Below, piece by piece: positions 1 to 5,905 of a stretch of DNA of 5,931 nt. Location of the stretch: contig CAMPHP010000231.1 in the NCBI GenBank assembly GCA_946885925.1, positions 1 through 5,931 of the forward strand, written 5' to 3'. The position numbers and the translations under genes were made by a program. The notes under the pieces were generated by a model, which was given only the letters and a program-made list of their open reading frames with translations, had not been told where the DNA came from and searched no databases. Origin of the DNA: an uncultured Litorilinea sp. Its GTDB lineage: Bacteria; Chloroflexota; Anaerolineae; Caldilineales; Caldilineaceae. Each line of letters begins with the position of its first letter. The first letter of the stretch is position 1.

Positions 1-1
1 G

Positions 2-388
2 GAGTTCATTGGTCAGGGGTTAGCATTCCCCCTGCAAGTGAACCCGCGTGGCGAGTTGGCCTTGGTGACAGGGCCGACGGATATTGAACAGGCCATCGGC
101 ATCATCTTGGGAACAATTCCGGGTGAGCGAGTGATGCGCCCGCAATTTGGTTGTCGCGCATGGGAATTGATCTTTGAGCCTATCAATGCCGCCACGACCA
201 GTCTGCTCGCACTTTATGTGCGACAAGCATTGGAGTTTTGGGAGCCGCGCATCGAGTTGACGGATGTCATTGTCAACATTGACCCCAACGAGGAGAGCGC
301 GTTGTTGGTCGAGATCTACTATACGATCAAGAGTACCCACGACCATCGTAGTATTGTTTATCCATTTTATATTATGGGTGAGGAGTAG
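2..388 (+). CDS. gp25-like baseplate wedge protein of a contractile tail / eCIS (5' partial)
   Basis: This is the C-terminal 128 residues of a T4 gp25-family (GPW/gp25, Afp9-like) protein, a baseplate wedge component of contractile tails thought to help nucleate sheath assembly. The reading frame is open to the left edge and begins with FIGQGLAFPLQVNPRGELAL, the usual N-terminal family signature, so only a few residues are missing and the true start lies before base 1. Other visible hallmarks are DIEQAIGIILGT (visible residues 27-38), the GERVMRPQFG block (41-50), which is the most conserved part of the family, and ELIFEP (55-60). The total length fits the usual 130-150 residues. The stop is 3 nt before the next ATG, so the two genes are co-transcribed. 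A GTG at 38 could be read as a start but would remove the conserved FIGxGxAFPL segment. Family assignment is strong; the choice of eCIS over phage rests on the neighbours. Confidence 0.93.
   Translation, partial: EFIGQGLAFPLQVNPRGELALVTGPTDIEQAIGIILGTIPGERVMRPQFGCRAWELIFEPINAATTSLLALYVRQALEFWEPRIELTDVIVNIDPNEESALLVEIYYTIKSTHDHRSIVYPFYIMGEE
381..385 (+). promoter_or_regulatory. Ribosome binding site of the gp6/gpJ-like baseplate gene
   Basis: AGGAG lies 6 nt before the ATG at 392 and is embedded in the last codons of the gp25-like gene. This fixes the start of the 709-residue protein and indicates coupled translation of the two genes. Confidence 0.7.
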
Positions 389-391
389 CGC

Positions 392-2521
392 ATGGCTCTG
401 CCTGTGCCCAATTTGGACGATCTTCAGTTCCAACGTGACTTGGTGGATGAGGCGCGCTTACGCATCATTCGCTATTGTCCGGAGTGGACTGAATATAATG
501 TGAGTGATCCTGGCATTACGTTGATCGAGTTATTTGCCTGGATGACCGAGATGATTGTCTATCGCCTGAACAAGGTGCCGGACAAGAATTACATCAAGTT
601 TCTTGATATGGTCGGCGTGGAACTTATGCCCGCTGCCAGTGCAGAAGCCGACTTGACCTTTCGCCTCTCTGCGCCCTTTCCGTTGAGTGCAGAGAGCAAC
701 ACCCCAGCGGTTGTACCGAGCGGGTTGGAAGTGGCAACCAACGCGATGGGCGATGCGCCAGAGGTTATCTTCACTACGACTGAGCCGTTGATTATCAATG
801 GCCCGGTCTTGTCACAATTGCGTGGGGATGAGTTTCATAAGAACTATCTACCGCGCCTGGGCATTGAGATCTTCCATGTCTTTGGCGCGGGGCGTCCCCA
901 AACGGGTGCTACCTTTTACCTGGGTTTTGAGGATAACAACAACATTGCAGGCCATATCCTGCGCCTGGTCTTCGAGTGTGAGCGCACGGAAGCTGTCGGT
1001 ATCCGCCGCGAAGATCCGCCGCTGGTCTGGGAGTGCTCGTTGGGCGATGGGATTTGGGAAGAGATTTTGCCTAGCAACTTGGAAGGCGAAAAAGATACCA
1101 CGGGCGGTTTGAATAACGAACGTGGCGAGATTACCTTTTATCTGCCACGCGCCTTCCGGCCCGATCAGGTGTATGGGCGCAATGCCTATTGGTTGCGCTG
1201 TCGTTTTGAGCCGCGGCGTCCAGAACAGGGACGTTATACCGAATCCCCGCGCGTGCGCAATGTTCAAGCCTTTGCACTGGGCGCAACCACGACCGCAGTC
1301 AATGCCGTCTTTAATTACTTTGAAGATCTCGGTACGAGCAGTGGCGATCCGGGTCAGAGTTTTCAGTTGGCTTTCTCGCCTGTCCTAGATTTGCATGAAG
1401 ACGAGACGGTGGAAGTGGAGGAGATCCGCGATGGGCTGTTGGTCTATGTTCCCTGGCAGCGCGTCAAGGATTTTAGCAAGTCTGATCGTTTCGACCGCCA
1501 TTTTGTGTTAGAAACCGCAACAGGCCAGATTCACTTCGGCCCCAGCATCCGCCAGCCCGATGGCAGCGTGCGCCAATATGGGCGCGTGCCGGAGGTAGGG
1601 CGACGCATACGCATTACAAAATATCGCTATGGCGGTGGTGTGGCTGGCAACGTGCCCACGGGGCGCATCAGCGTTATGCGTTCAGCAGTTCCCTATATTG
1701 ACCGTGTGACCAACATGCGCCGCGCCACCGGCGGGCGCGACCAAGAGACGCTGGAGGAAGCAAAAGAGCGGGCGCGGCGCGAGATGCGCGCCCAATATCG
1801 TGCGGTCACTGCCGAAGACTTTGAAAACCTGGCGTTGAGTGCGGGGCGGGAGATCGCGCGGGTCAAGTGCTTGGCCCCCAGCACCACAGATTCTGCACTG
1901 CCACCGGGCATGGTTGAATTGCTTGTTGTGCCTGCTGTCGCGGATGCGATCTTTGCCGGGGATCTTTCCCGCTTGCAATTGACCGAGCGCACGATCAACC
2001 GGGTGCAACAGTATTTAGACGAGTATCGCTTGTTGACCACGATGCTGCGCGTGCGTGAGCCGAAATATATCGGCGTTAAAGTGCGCGCTGAAATTGTTGT
2101 GAGTGAGCATATTCGCCCTGAAATTGTGCTTGGCCGCGTTGCAGAGGTGTTGCGCCAATATCTGTCCCCCTTGGCTCCATCCGGGCAGAACTTGTTGCCG
2201 GAAGGTGTGGTTGACCCCAACTGGCAAGGATGGCCCTTTGGGCGTTCGCTTTATGTGGCCGAGTTGTATTCACTCATCCAACAAGTGCCAGGGGTAAAGC
2301 ATGTGCTGGATGTGCAGATTCGCCAACGTCCGGTTCTGCCCAACAAGGAAGCTCCTCCATTGGGGCAGTTGGAGGATTTTGCTGGCGCAACTGCGGGTAA
2401 TCTTGCGGGTGCAGGTGGTCAAGACAATACGCTGAACCTTGTCACTGGCAAGGTGCTGCTCGTGCCTGCCGATAGCTTGCTTTGCTCTTTGGAGCATGAA
2501 ATCGAGTTGGTGGAATTATGA
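392..2521 (+). CDS. Putative baseplate assembly protein, gp6/gpJ-like (TIGR02243 type, Afp11-like)
   Basis: This is a 709-residue baseplate wedge protein of the kind found in eCIS loci (TIGR02243, distantly related to T4 gp6 and P2 gpJ). It would form the baseplate ring that connects the central spike to the sheath. The N-terminal segment 8-75 carries the typical PEWTEYNVSDPGITLIELFA block (30-49) and then VPDKNYIKFL (62-71). The middle (about 85-400) is a beta-rich insertion including a GGLNNERGEITFYLP-type strand and an yWLRCRF motif. The Baseplate_J-like core starts at GGGVAGNVPTG (414-424), continues with ATGGRDQETLEEAKERA (445-461) and RAVTAEDFENLAL (470-482). The C-terminal part has WPFGRSLYVAELY (614-626) and VPGV (632-635), typical of the J-family end. 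A Gly/Ala-rich linker precedes the last 35 residues. The protein appears full length and intact. It is soluble, with no signal peptide or membrane segment. It overlaps the next gene by 4 nt. Confidence 0.93.
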   Translation: MALPVPNLDDLQFQRDLVDEARLRIIRYCPEWTEYNVSDPGITLIELFAWMTEMIVYRLNKVPDKNYIKFLDMVGVELMPAASAEADLTFRLSAPFPLSAESNTPAVVPSGLEVATNAMGDAPEVIFTTTEPLIINGPVLSQLRGDEFHKNYLPRLGIEIFHVFGAGRPQTGATFYLGFEDNNNIAGHILRLVFECERTEAVGIRREDPPLVWECSLGDGIWEEILPSNLEGEKDTTGGLNNERGEITFYLPRAFRPDQVYGRNAYWLRCRFEPRRPEQGRYTESPRVRNVQAFALGATTTAVNAVFNYFEDLGTSSGDPGQSFQLAFSPVLDLHEDETVEVEEIRDGLLVYVPWQRVKDFSKSDRFDRHFVLETATGQIHFGPSIRQPDGSVRQYGRVPEVGRRIRITKYRYGGGVAGNVPTGRISVMRSAVPYIDRVTNMRRATGGRDQETLEEAKERARREMRAQYRAVTAEDFENLALSAGREIARVKCLAPSTTDSALPPGMVELLVVPAVADAIFAGDLSRLQLTERTINRVQQYLDEYRLLTTMLRVREPKYIGVKVRAEIVVSEHIRPEIVLGRVAEVLRQYLSPLAPSGQNLLPEGVVDPNWQGWPFGRSLYVAELYSLIQQVPGVKHVLDVQIRQRPVLPNKEAPPLGQLEDFAGATAGNLAGAGGQDNTLNLVTGKVLLVPADSLLCSLEHEIELVEL
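2509..2514 (+). promoter_or_regulatory. Weak Shine-Dalgarno at a gene overlap with two possible ATG starts
   Basis: GGTGGA lies 3 nt before the ATG at 2518 and 6 nt before a second in-frame ATG at 2521. The spacing favours the second ATG, which would shorten the product by one residue. The first ATG overlaps the upstream stop as ATGA, so re-initiation by terminating ribosomes is likely and either codon may serve. Confidence 0.45.
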
Positions 2522-3723
2522 TGGAGCAAACTCCGCCAACCACTGCATCCTTGGCGGCGTTCGCAAGTGACGCAACGGTTTCGAATGAACTTGCAGTGCG
2601 TGAACGTGGTCAACGTGTGGAGGATGCACTAGGGCCTGCCCGTTCGGCTATCACTGTTGACCATGTGGCCGATCAGAGCCGTCGTTACCCAGGAGAAGTG
2701 GTCTCGTTCTATACCCGTATCCACATTCGTGCCGCCGTACCAGGTTTTGCAGTGCGCGTCCAGGTGCCTGCCGGACTAGAGATTGACACCTATCATGCTG
2801 TGGACAGCGGACTGATGCCGATCTTCTATTCCGTCATGGAAGCTCCCGCGCGTGAGTTGGTCATGCTGCCAGGGGCCGATGGTGAGCCGTTCCCGGTAAG
2901 AGTGCCCCACCAGCCAACGCTTCCCATTGAACCCGTACGCCCGGCCCAGGATATGGTCTGGCGTGTAGCAGAGCCCCAAGAGGCGGGGACATCACATGAA
3001 TTTGTGGTAACGGCTGTTGTCCTGCCTGTCTATCACGACACCGTATTGCATAGCACTGCTTCGTTGGCACTTTTGGACGGGGGAGGGGAGCAATTGCTTA
3101 GTACGGCGGCGGCTAGCGTAGCCATTCACCGCAGGGGGCGCTATCTGGATCATCTTCCTTCGTTGTATGAGCAAGATGGATTCATGGGGCGCTTTTTGAT
3201 GCTCTTTGAGAGCTTCCTGGCACCCATTGAACAACAGATCTCTGAGATTCATAACTATTTTGATCCAGACTTGACCCCGGCGCGGTTTCTGCCCTGGCTG
3301 GCATCTTGGTTTGATTTGGTGCTGGATGGCAATTGGAGTGAAGCACAGCAACGTGAGTTGCTGAACTCGGTTATCTGGCTCTATCGCCGTCGTGGTACAC
3401 GCGCTGCGCTACAGCGTTATTTGGAGATTTTTACCCAGCAGCCTGTGGAAATTTTGGAAAGACGCGCCAAGAACATGACGTTGGGGCGGATGGCCCGTTT
3501 GGGCGTGGGAGTTGCCTTGGGCACAGGGAATCAGCCCCACACCTTTACGGTCAAAGTGCGCTTGCGTCCAATTGTGGCAGCAGCCGACCTTGACGAAGAG
3601 GTTGCCGCACGCGAGATTGCACGGTTGGAAAAGCAACGACGTGCCCTGATCGACCGTATGATCATGGCGGAAAAGCCCGCCCATACCAGCTACCGGCTGG
3701 AAATTCTTCCGGTCACCGATTAG
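2518..3723 (+). CDS. gpI-like tail/baseplate protein (TIGR02242 type, Afp12-region) with N-terminal DUF11-like beta domain
   Basis: This 401-residue protein has two parts. Residues about 205-401 match the eCIS/phage tail protein family TIGR02242 (related to P2 gpI): YLDHLPSLY (209-217), a DPDLTPARFLPWLASWF-type helix, then the WLYRRRGT motif (287-294) and LQRYLEIFT. It ends with a family-typical tail that includes HTFTVKVRL and EKPAHTSYRLEI. P2 gpI and its relatives sit at the baseplate wedge beside gpJ-like proteins, which matches the gene order here. Residues about 35-200 are a beta-rich extension. Elements such as YPGEVVSFYTRI, VRVQVPAGLEI and a W-R-V-A-E-P-Q-E-A-G-T-S segment resemble DUF11/TIGR01451-type Ig-like repeats, suggesting an exposed structural or binding domain. 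There is no signal peptide. It shares a 4-nt overlap with the gene before it and is followed by a 59-nt gap. The C-terminal call is strong; the N-terminal fold is a visual inference. Confidence 0.9.
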   Translation: MMEQTPPTTASLAAFASDATVSNELAVRERGQRVEDALGPARSAITVDHVADQSRRYPGEVVSFYTRIHIRAAVPGFAVRVQVPAGLEIDTYHAVDSGLMPIFYSVMEAPARELVMLPGADGEPFPVRVPHQPTLPIEPVRPAQDMVWRVAEPQEAGTSHEFVVTAVVLPVYHDTVLHSTASLALLDGGGEQLLSTAAASVAIHRRGRYLDHLPSLYEQDGFMGRFLMLFESFLAPIEQQISEIHNYFDPDLTPARFLPWLASWFDLVLDGNWSEAQQRELLNSVIWLYRRRGTRAALQRYLEIFTQQPVEILERRAKNMTLGRMARLGVGVALGTGNQPHTFTVKVRLRPIVAAADLDEEVAAREIARLEKQRRALIDRMIMAEKPAHTSYRLEILPVTD

Positions 3724-3752
3724 CAGCGAGAACTGCACCAGTGTTGAAAACA

Positions 3753-3767
3753 ATCGTTGAGAACGAT
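3753..3767 (+). other. Small perfect hairpin between the gpI-like and DUF4159-like genes
   Basis: ATCGTT-GAG-AACGAT forms a 6-bp stem with a 3-nt loop. An alternative pairing uses CAATC (3751-3755) with GATTG (3768-3772), because GAT is repeated on the 3' side. No T-tract follows, and the start codon is only 15 nt downstream, so it does not look like a terminator. It could modulate translation or mRNA stability at the junction, or be accidental. Confidence 0.3.
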
Positions 3768-3771
3768 GATT

Positions 3772-3776
3772 GAGGA
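3772..3776 (+). promoter_or_regulatory. Ribosome binding site of the DUF4159-like gene
   Basis: GAGGA ends 6 nt before the ATG at 3783, supporting that start. It overlaps the outer arm of the alternative form of the hairpin just upstream, which uses bases 3768-3772. Confidence 0.65.
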
Positions 3777-3782
3777 CAAGGT

Positions 3783-4955
3783 ATGTTTAACAGGGAAGTA
3801 GTAGGTCTCTTTCCGCGCAAGCGAATTCGTGCGGTTGATGGTATGGCGGTGACCGCGGATGTGTGGGAAGAAGCTCACGATTATCATCGCCAGATTAATC
3901 GCCTGCATACCCTGCTTTATCATGGCGCGGGAATTGTCACTGGTCTAGAGGTGATTGCCAGTGATCCAGCCGATAGCTCGGTTTATGTGCTGCCAGGATT
4001 GGCGATGGATTCGATTGGGCAGACGATTGTGATACCAGAGCCGCGTGCGTATGATCTGGGGCACACGGAAGGGCGTCTTTATCTCATTGTGACGTATAAT
4101 GAGAGTCGCCCACAAAGCAGTGGCAGCCGAGTCCAAGAAGATGCTCCGCTCTATGTCCAGGCACAGTACAGCCTGGAAGCTGTCACTGATCTGCCGCCAA
4201 CGCCACACATTGAAGTTGCGCGCATTTGGCGGCGCGACAATACAGCACCCATCGTAGCAGCTAAAGATCCAAATCACCCCCGCGGTAACGAGATTGACAT
4301 GCGTTACCGTCGAACAATCGGCCAACAAGATAAGCCGGTGGTGACTGTTGGCGTGGTTTCCTTGCGTGGCACAGAGGGCGCAAAGCATGGTGAAGGCATG
4401 GCGGCTTTGGCGGCTAGTATCAGGCTGAGCGGTGCCGGGCAAGTCTGGGTCGATCGGGGTGTGCCGCTGTTGGGTGAGCTATCCCGCTATGATTTGATCT
4501 ATTTGGTTGGGCGCGATCAAGTGCAACTGAACAATGACGAGATGATGGCCCTTTATGCCTATTGGCAGGAGGGGGGCGTGATCTTCTATGAGGGCTGTCG
4601 CCGGAACCATGAGGGCGATCCGCCAGCCGATGGGGTCTTTCTGGACTTGGTGAGTGCTTTTGGTGCCAAGATGGAACCGCTAGCCAGCAAGCATCCGATC
4701 TTTTCAACAACCTTTCTCTTTGCGCAACCACCAGCGGGCTTTGAGACCCAGGGCTCATCCCAGGTGCAGGTGGGTGATGGTCTGATCATGAGCACGGCGG
4801 ATTATGGTTGTCTCTGGCGCGGTGAGCGGCGTGGTCGCCCCGCCCAACGGAGTGAAATCCGCGATGCTCAAGAGTGGGGGGCAAACTTAGTGTTGTGGGC
4901 CGCAGCCCATCGCCAAGAACGCACTAGCGCGGCGCGCCAACAATCTCCTGCATAA
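3783..4955 (+). CDS. Two-part eCIS-associated protein: N-terminal tail-associated-type region fused to a DUF4159-like domain
   Basis: This is a 390-residue soluble protein with no signal peptide. Residues about 8-95 (FPRKRIRAVDGMAVTADVW, then HDYHRQINRLHTLLYHGAGI at 32-51, TGLEV, and YVLPGLAMDSIGQTIVIPEP) follow a pattern I recall from uncharacterised proteins in eCIS and phage-tail-like loci: an FPRK start, an RLHxxLxHGxGxVxGL core, then a PGxAxDxxGxxIxI strand. From about 187 the sequence resembles DUF4159, a flavodoxin-like fold related to class I glutamine amidotransferases: YDLIYLVGRD (236-245), NDEMMALYAYWQEGGVIFYE (251-270), HPIF (304-307), MSTADYGCLW (336-345) and EWGANLVLWAA (364-374). 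C272 lies just after the GG-V-I-F-Y-E-G strand, but no full GxCxG nucleophile elbow or Cys-His-Glu triad is evident, so catalysis is doubtful. A GAGGA site supports the start. The locus position suggests a baseplate or tail accessory part. Its function is unknown. Confidence 0.82.
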   Translation: MFNREVVGLFPRKRIRAVDGMAVTADVWEEAHDYHRQINRLHTLLYHGAGIVTGLEVIASDPADSSVYVLPGLAMDSIGQTIVIPEPRAYDLGHTEGRLYLIVTYNESRPQSSGSRVQEDAPLYVQAQYSLEAVTDLPPTPHIEVARIWRRDNTAPIVAAKDPNHPRGNEIDMRYRRTIGQQDKPVVTVGVVSLRGTEGAKHGEGMAALAASIRLSGAGQVWVDRGVPLLGELSRYDLIYLVGRDQVQLNNDEMMALYAYWQEGGVIFYEGCRRNHEGDPPADGVFLDLVSAFGAKMEPLASKHPIFSTTFLFAQPPAGFETQGSSQVQVGDGLIMSTADYGCLWRGERRGRPAQRSEIRDAQEWGANLVLWAAAHRQERTSAARQQSPA

Positions 4956-4987
4956 TCTATCTTGACACTGTATCTTTATGCCGTGTC

Positions 4988-5019
4988 TTTACAGAGTGCA
5001 TTTAGGTGCCTTCTGTGAA
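4988..5019 (+). terminator. Imperfect hairpin after the DUF4159-like gene, possible weak terminator
   Basis: The arms 4988-5000 and 5007-5019 pair over 12 positions (two G-T wobbles, one mismatch) around a TTTAGG loop. A short TTTT at 5023-5026 follows. The stem is AT-rich and the T-run short, so termination would be inefficient. It could instead be an mRNA processing or stability element. It lies 33 nt after the stop at 4955. Confidence 0.3.
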
Positions 5020-5038
5020 TACTTTTGGAGACAAGTAG

Positions 5039-5070
5039 CTGTCAATTTGGTAAGCTTTTTGTGGTGACAG
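5039..5070. promoter_or_regulatory. Inverted repeat CTGTCA/TGACAG, operator-like
   Basis: CTGTCA (5039-5044) and TGACAG (5065-5070) are a perfect 6-bp inverted repeat separated by 20 nt. The right arm covers five of the six bases of the promoter-like GTGACA hexamer at 5064-5069, an arrangement that would fit a dimeric regulator binding across a -35 region. Six-base inverted repeats at this spacing also arise by chance. Confidence 0.25.
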
Positions 5071-5092
5071 TCCTGGGGGAAGCAAGGATAAT
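5064..5092 (+). promoter_or_regulatory. Sigma-70-like promoter candidate just upstream of the FHA-like gene
   Basis: GTGACA (5064-5069) and GATAAT (5087-5092) match TTGACA and TATAAT at 5 of 6 positions each, with an ideal 17-nt spacer. The predicted start of transcription falls at about 5098-5101, on or just after the ATG at 5097. An active promoter here would give a leaderless or nearly leaderless mRNA, or would serve a start further downstream. The GATAAT also overlaps the Shine-Dalgarno, so it may be accidental. Confidence 0.3.
5084..5088 (+). promoter_or_regulatory. Ribosome binding site that decides the FHA-like gene start
   Basis: AAGGA lies 8 nt before the ATG at 5097. It favours this ATG over an in-frame TTG at 5025, which would add 24 residues unlike any FHA N-terminus. 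Confidence 0.65.
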
Positions 5093-5096
5093 ACGT

Positions 5097-5861
5097 ATGG
5101 CTCAAGAAAGCCGCATCGAAGTTATCAATAAACTTGGCTGGCGCAAGGATTTTGTACTCGATAAGCCGATCATCCAGATTGGGCGCGATGCGCGCAATGA
5201 TCTTGTGCTGGACGATGGTTATGAAAATGGCATTGCCCCGCGCCATGCCCAGTTGCTACCATCGCCGGTAAACAGCCTAGGGTTGCGACTGATTAACTTG
5301 AGTGACAAAGATATTTTGGTCTATGCCCAAGGTGGCAAAGCGACAGCGACCGAGAGCCTCGCTGGGACGCCCACGAGCACCATTGCCCCTCGTTCTTCGG
5401 CGGAGGTGGCTGGTGGTGACCTGCTGAAGATTGGCGAATATTCGTTGATCATTCACGGTGGGACAGTTTACTCCGAAGTTGTAAAGCTAAAGCTGGAGAT
5501 GGCAAGCCGCACATTGGCGCTGGATCGTCCATTAACCGGCGTGCTGACAATTCACCATGTGGGGAATAAGGCCGCGGTTCAGTTCAAGATTGAACTTGAG
5601 GGACTGGACCCTGATTCGTATGAGATTGGGCCAGGGCCAGTGCTCTTCCCCAATGCGGAGAAGCAAGTCTCCTTTCGCTTAATCCATCCTAAGCGTCCTT
5701 ATCCTGCGGCTGGGGCGAATCTCATTACATTTCATGTGAGCGCGCCAGCTGCATATCCGGGTGAGCGTGCGACGGTGAGCCAAGAGATTGAGGTGGCTCC
5801 AATCTATCAACACAAGATGCGCGTCGTGGTCATGGATTCTGCCGATTATCGATTGACTTAG
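5097..5861 (+). CDS. FHA-like domain protein with C-terminal Ig-like beta domain
   Basis: With the ATG at 5097 the protein has 254 residues. Residues about 15-122 read as a forkhead-associated (FHA) domain: IIQIGRDARNDLVLDD (25-40) carries the conserved Gly-Arg and the N-D-L-V-L pattern, PRHAQL (48-53) the conserved His, then LRLINLSDKDILVYAQG (63-79), and GGDLLKIGEYSLII (106-119) closes the fold. FHA domains normally bind phosphothreonine peptides. Here the Ser three residues before the His is Ala (A-P-R-H), and the SxNG loop reads S-D-K-D, so the binding residues look lost. Residues about 125-236 are an Ig-like domain of the kind found in FHA and membrane-associated proteins of eCIS loci (GPVLFPNAEKQVSFRL, KRPYPAAGANLITF). 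There is no transmembrane segment or signal peptide. It lies 141 nt after the previous gene and may have its own promoter. It probably acts as a structural or protein-protein adaptor; the role is inferred. Confidence 0.82.
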   Translation: MAQESRIEVINKLGWRKDFVLDKPIIQIGRDARNDLVLDDGYENGIAPRHAQLLPSPVNSLGLRLINLSDKDILVYAQGGKATATESLAGTPTSTIAPRSSAEVAGGDLLKIGEYSLIIHGGTVYSEVVKLKLEMASRTLALDRPLTGVLTIHHVGNKAAVQFKIELEGLDPDSYEIGPGPVLFPNAEKQVSFRLIHPKRPYPAAGANLITFHVSAPAAYPGERATVSQEIEVAPIYQHKMRVVVMDSADYRLT

Positions 5862-5905
5862 TTCAAGCCAGCATTGGGGCTGCTCGATACGTTTACTGTC
5901 TCTTT

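Noticed and set aside
38..388. GTG at 38 as the start of the gp25-like gene
   Set aside because: The same frame is open to base 2 and encodes the conserved FIGQGLAFPL family N-terminus, so the gene starts before the window.
1693..2220. Antisense open frame of 175 codons within the gp6/gpJ-like gene
   Set aside because: It is opposite the most conserved Baseplate_J core, is rich in Arg/Ser/Thr as expected of a reverse-frame shadow, and has no recognisable domain.
3945..4442. Antisense open frame of 165 codons within the DUF4159-fusion gene
   Set aside because: It lies wholly opposite a gene with clear domain signatures, with no family pattern of its own.
4962..4990. TTGACA (4962-4967) as a promoter -35 just after the DUF4159-fusion stop
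   Set aside because: No acceptable -10 is found at 16-18 nt spacing; the best is TGTCTT at 16 nt, 3 of 6 matches.
5025..5096. TTG at 5025 as the start of the FHA-like gene
   Set aside because: The extra 24 residues show no FHA or other recognisable pattern, overlap the inverted repeat, and the ATG at 5097 has a well-spaced AAGGA.
5866..5881. AGCC...GGCT as a terminator stem after the FHA-like gene
   Set aside because: Only 4 bp with an 8-nt loop, and no T-tract directly after it.
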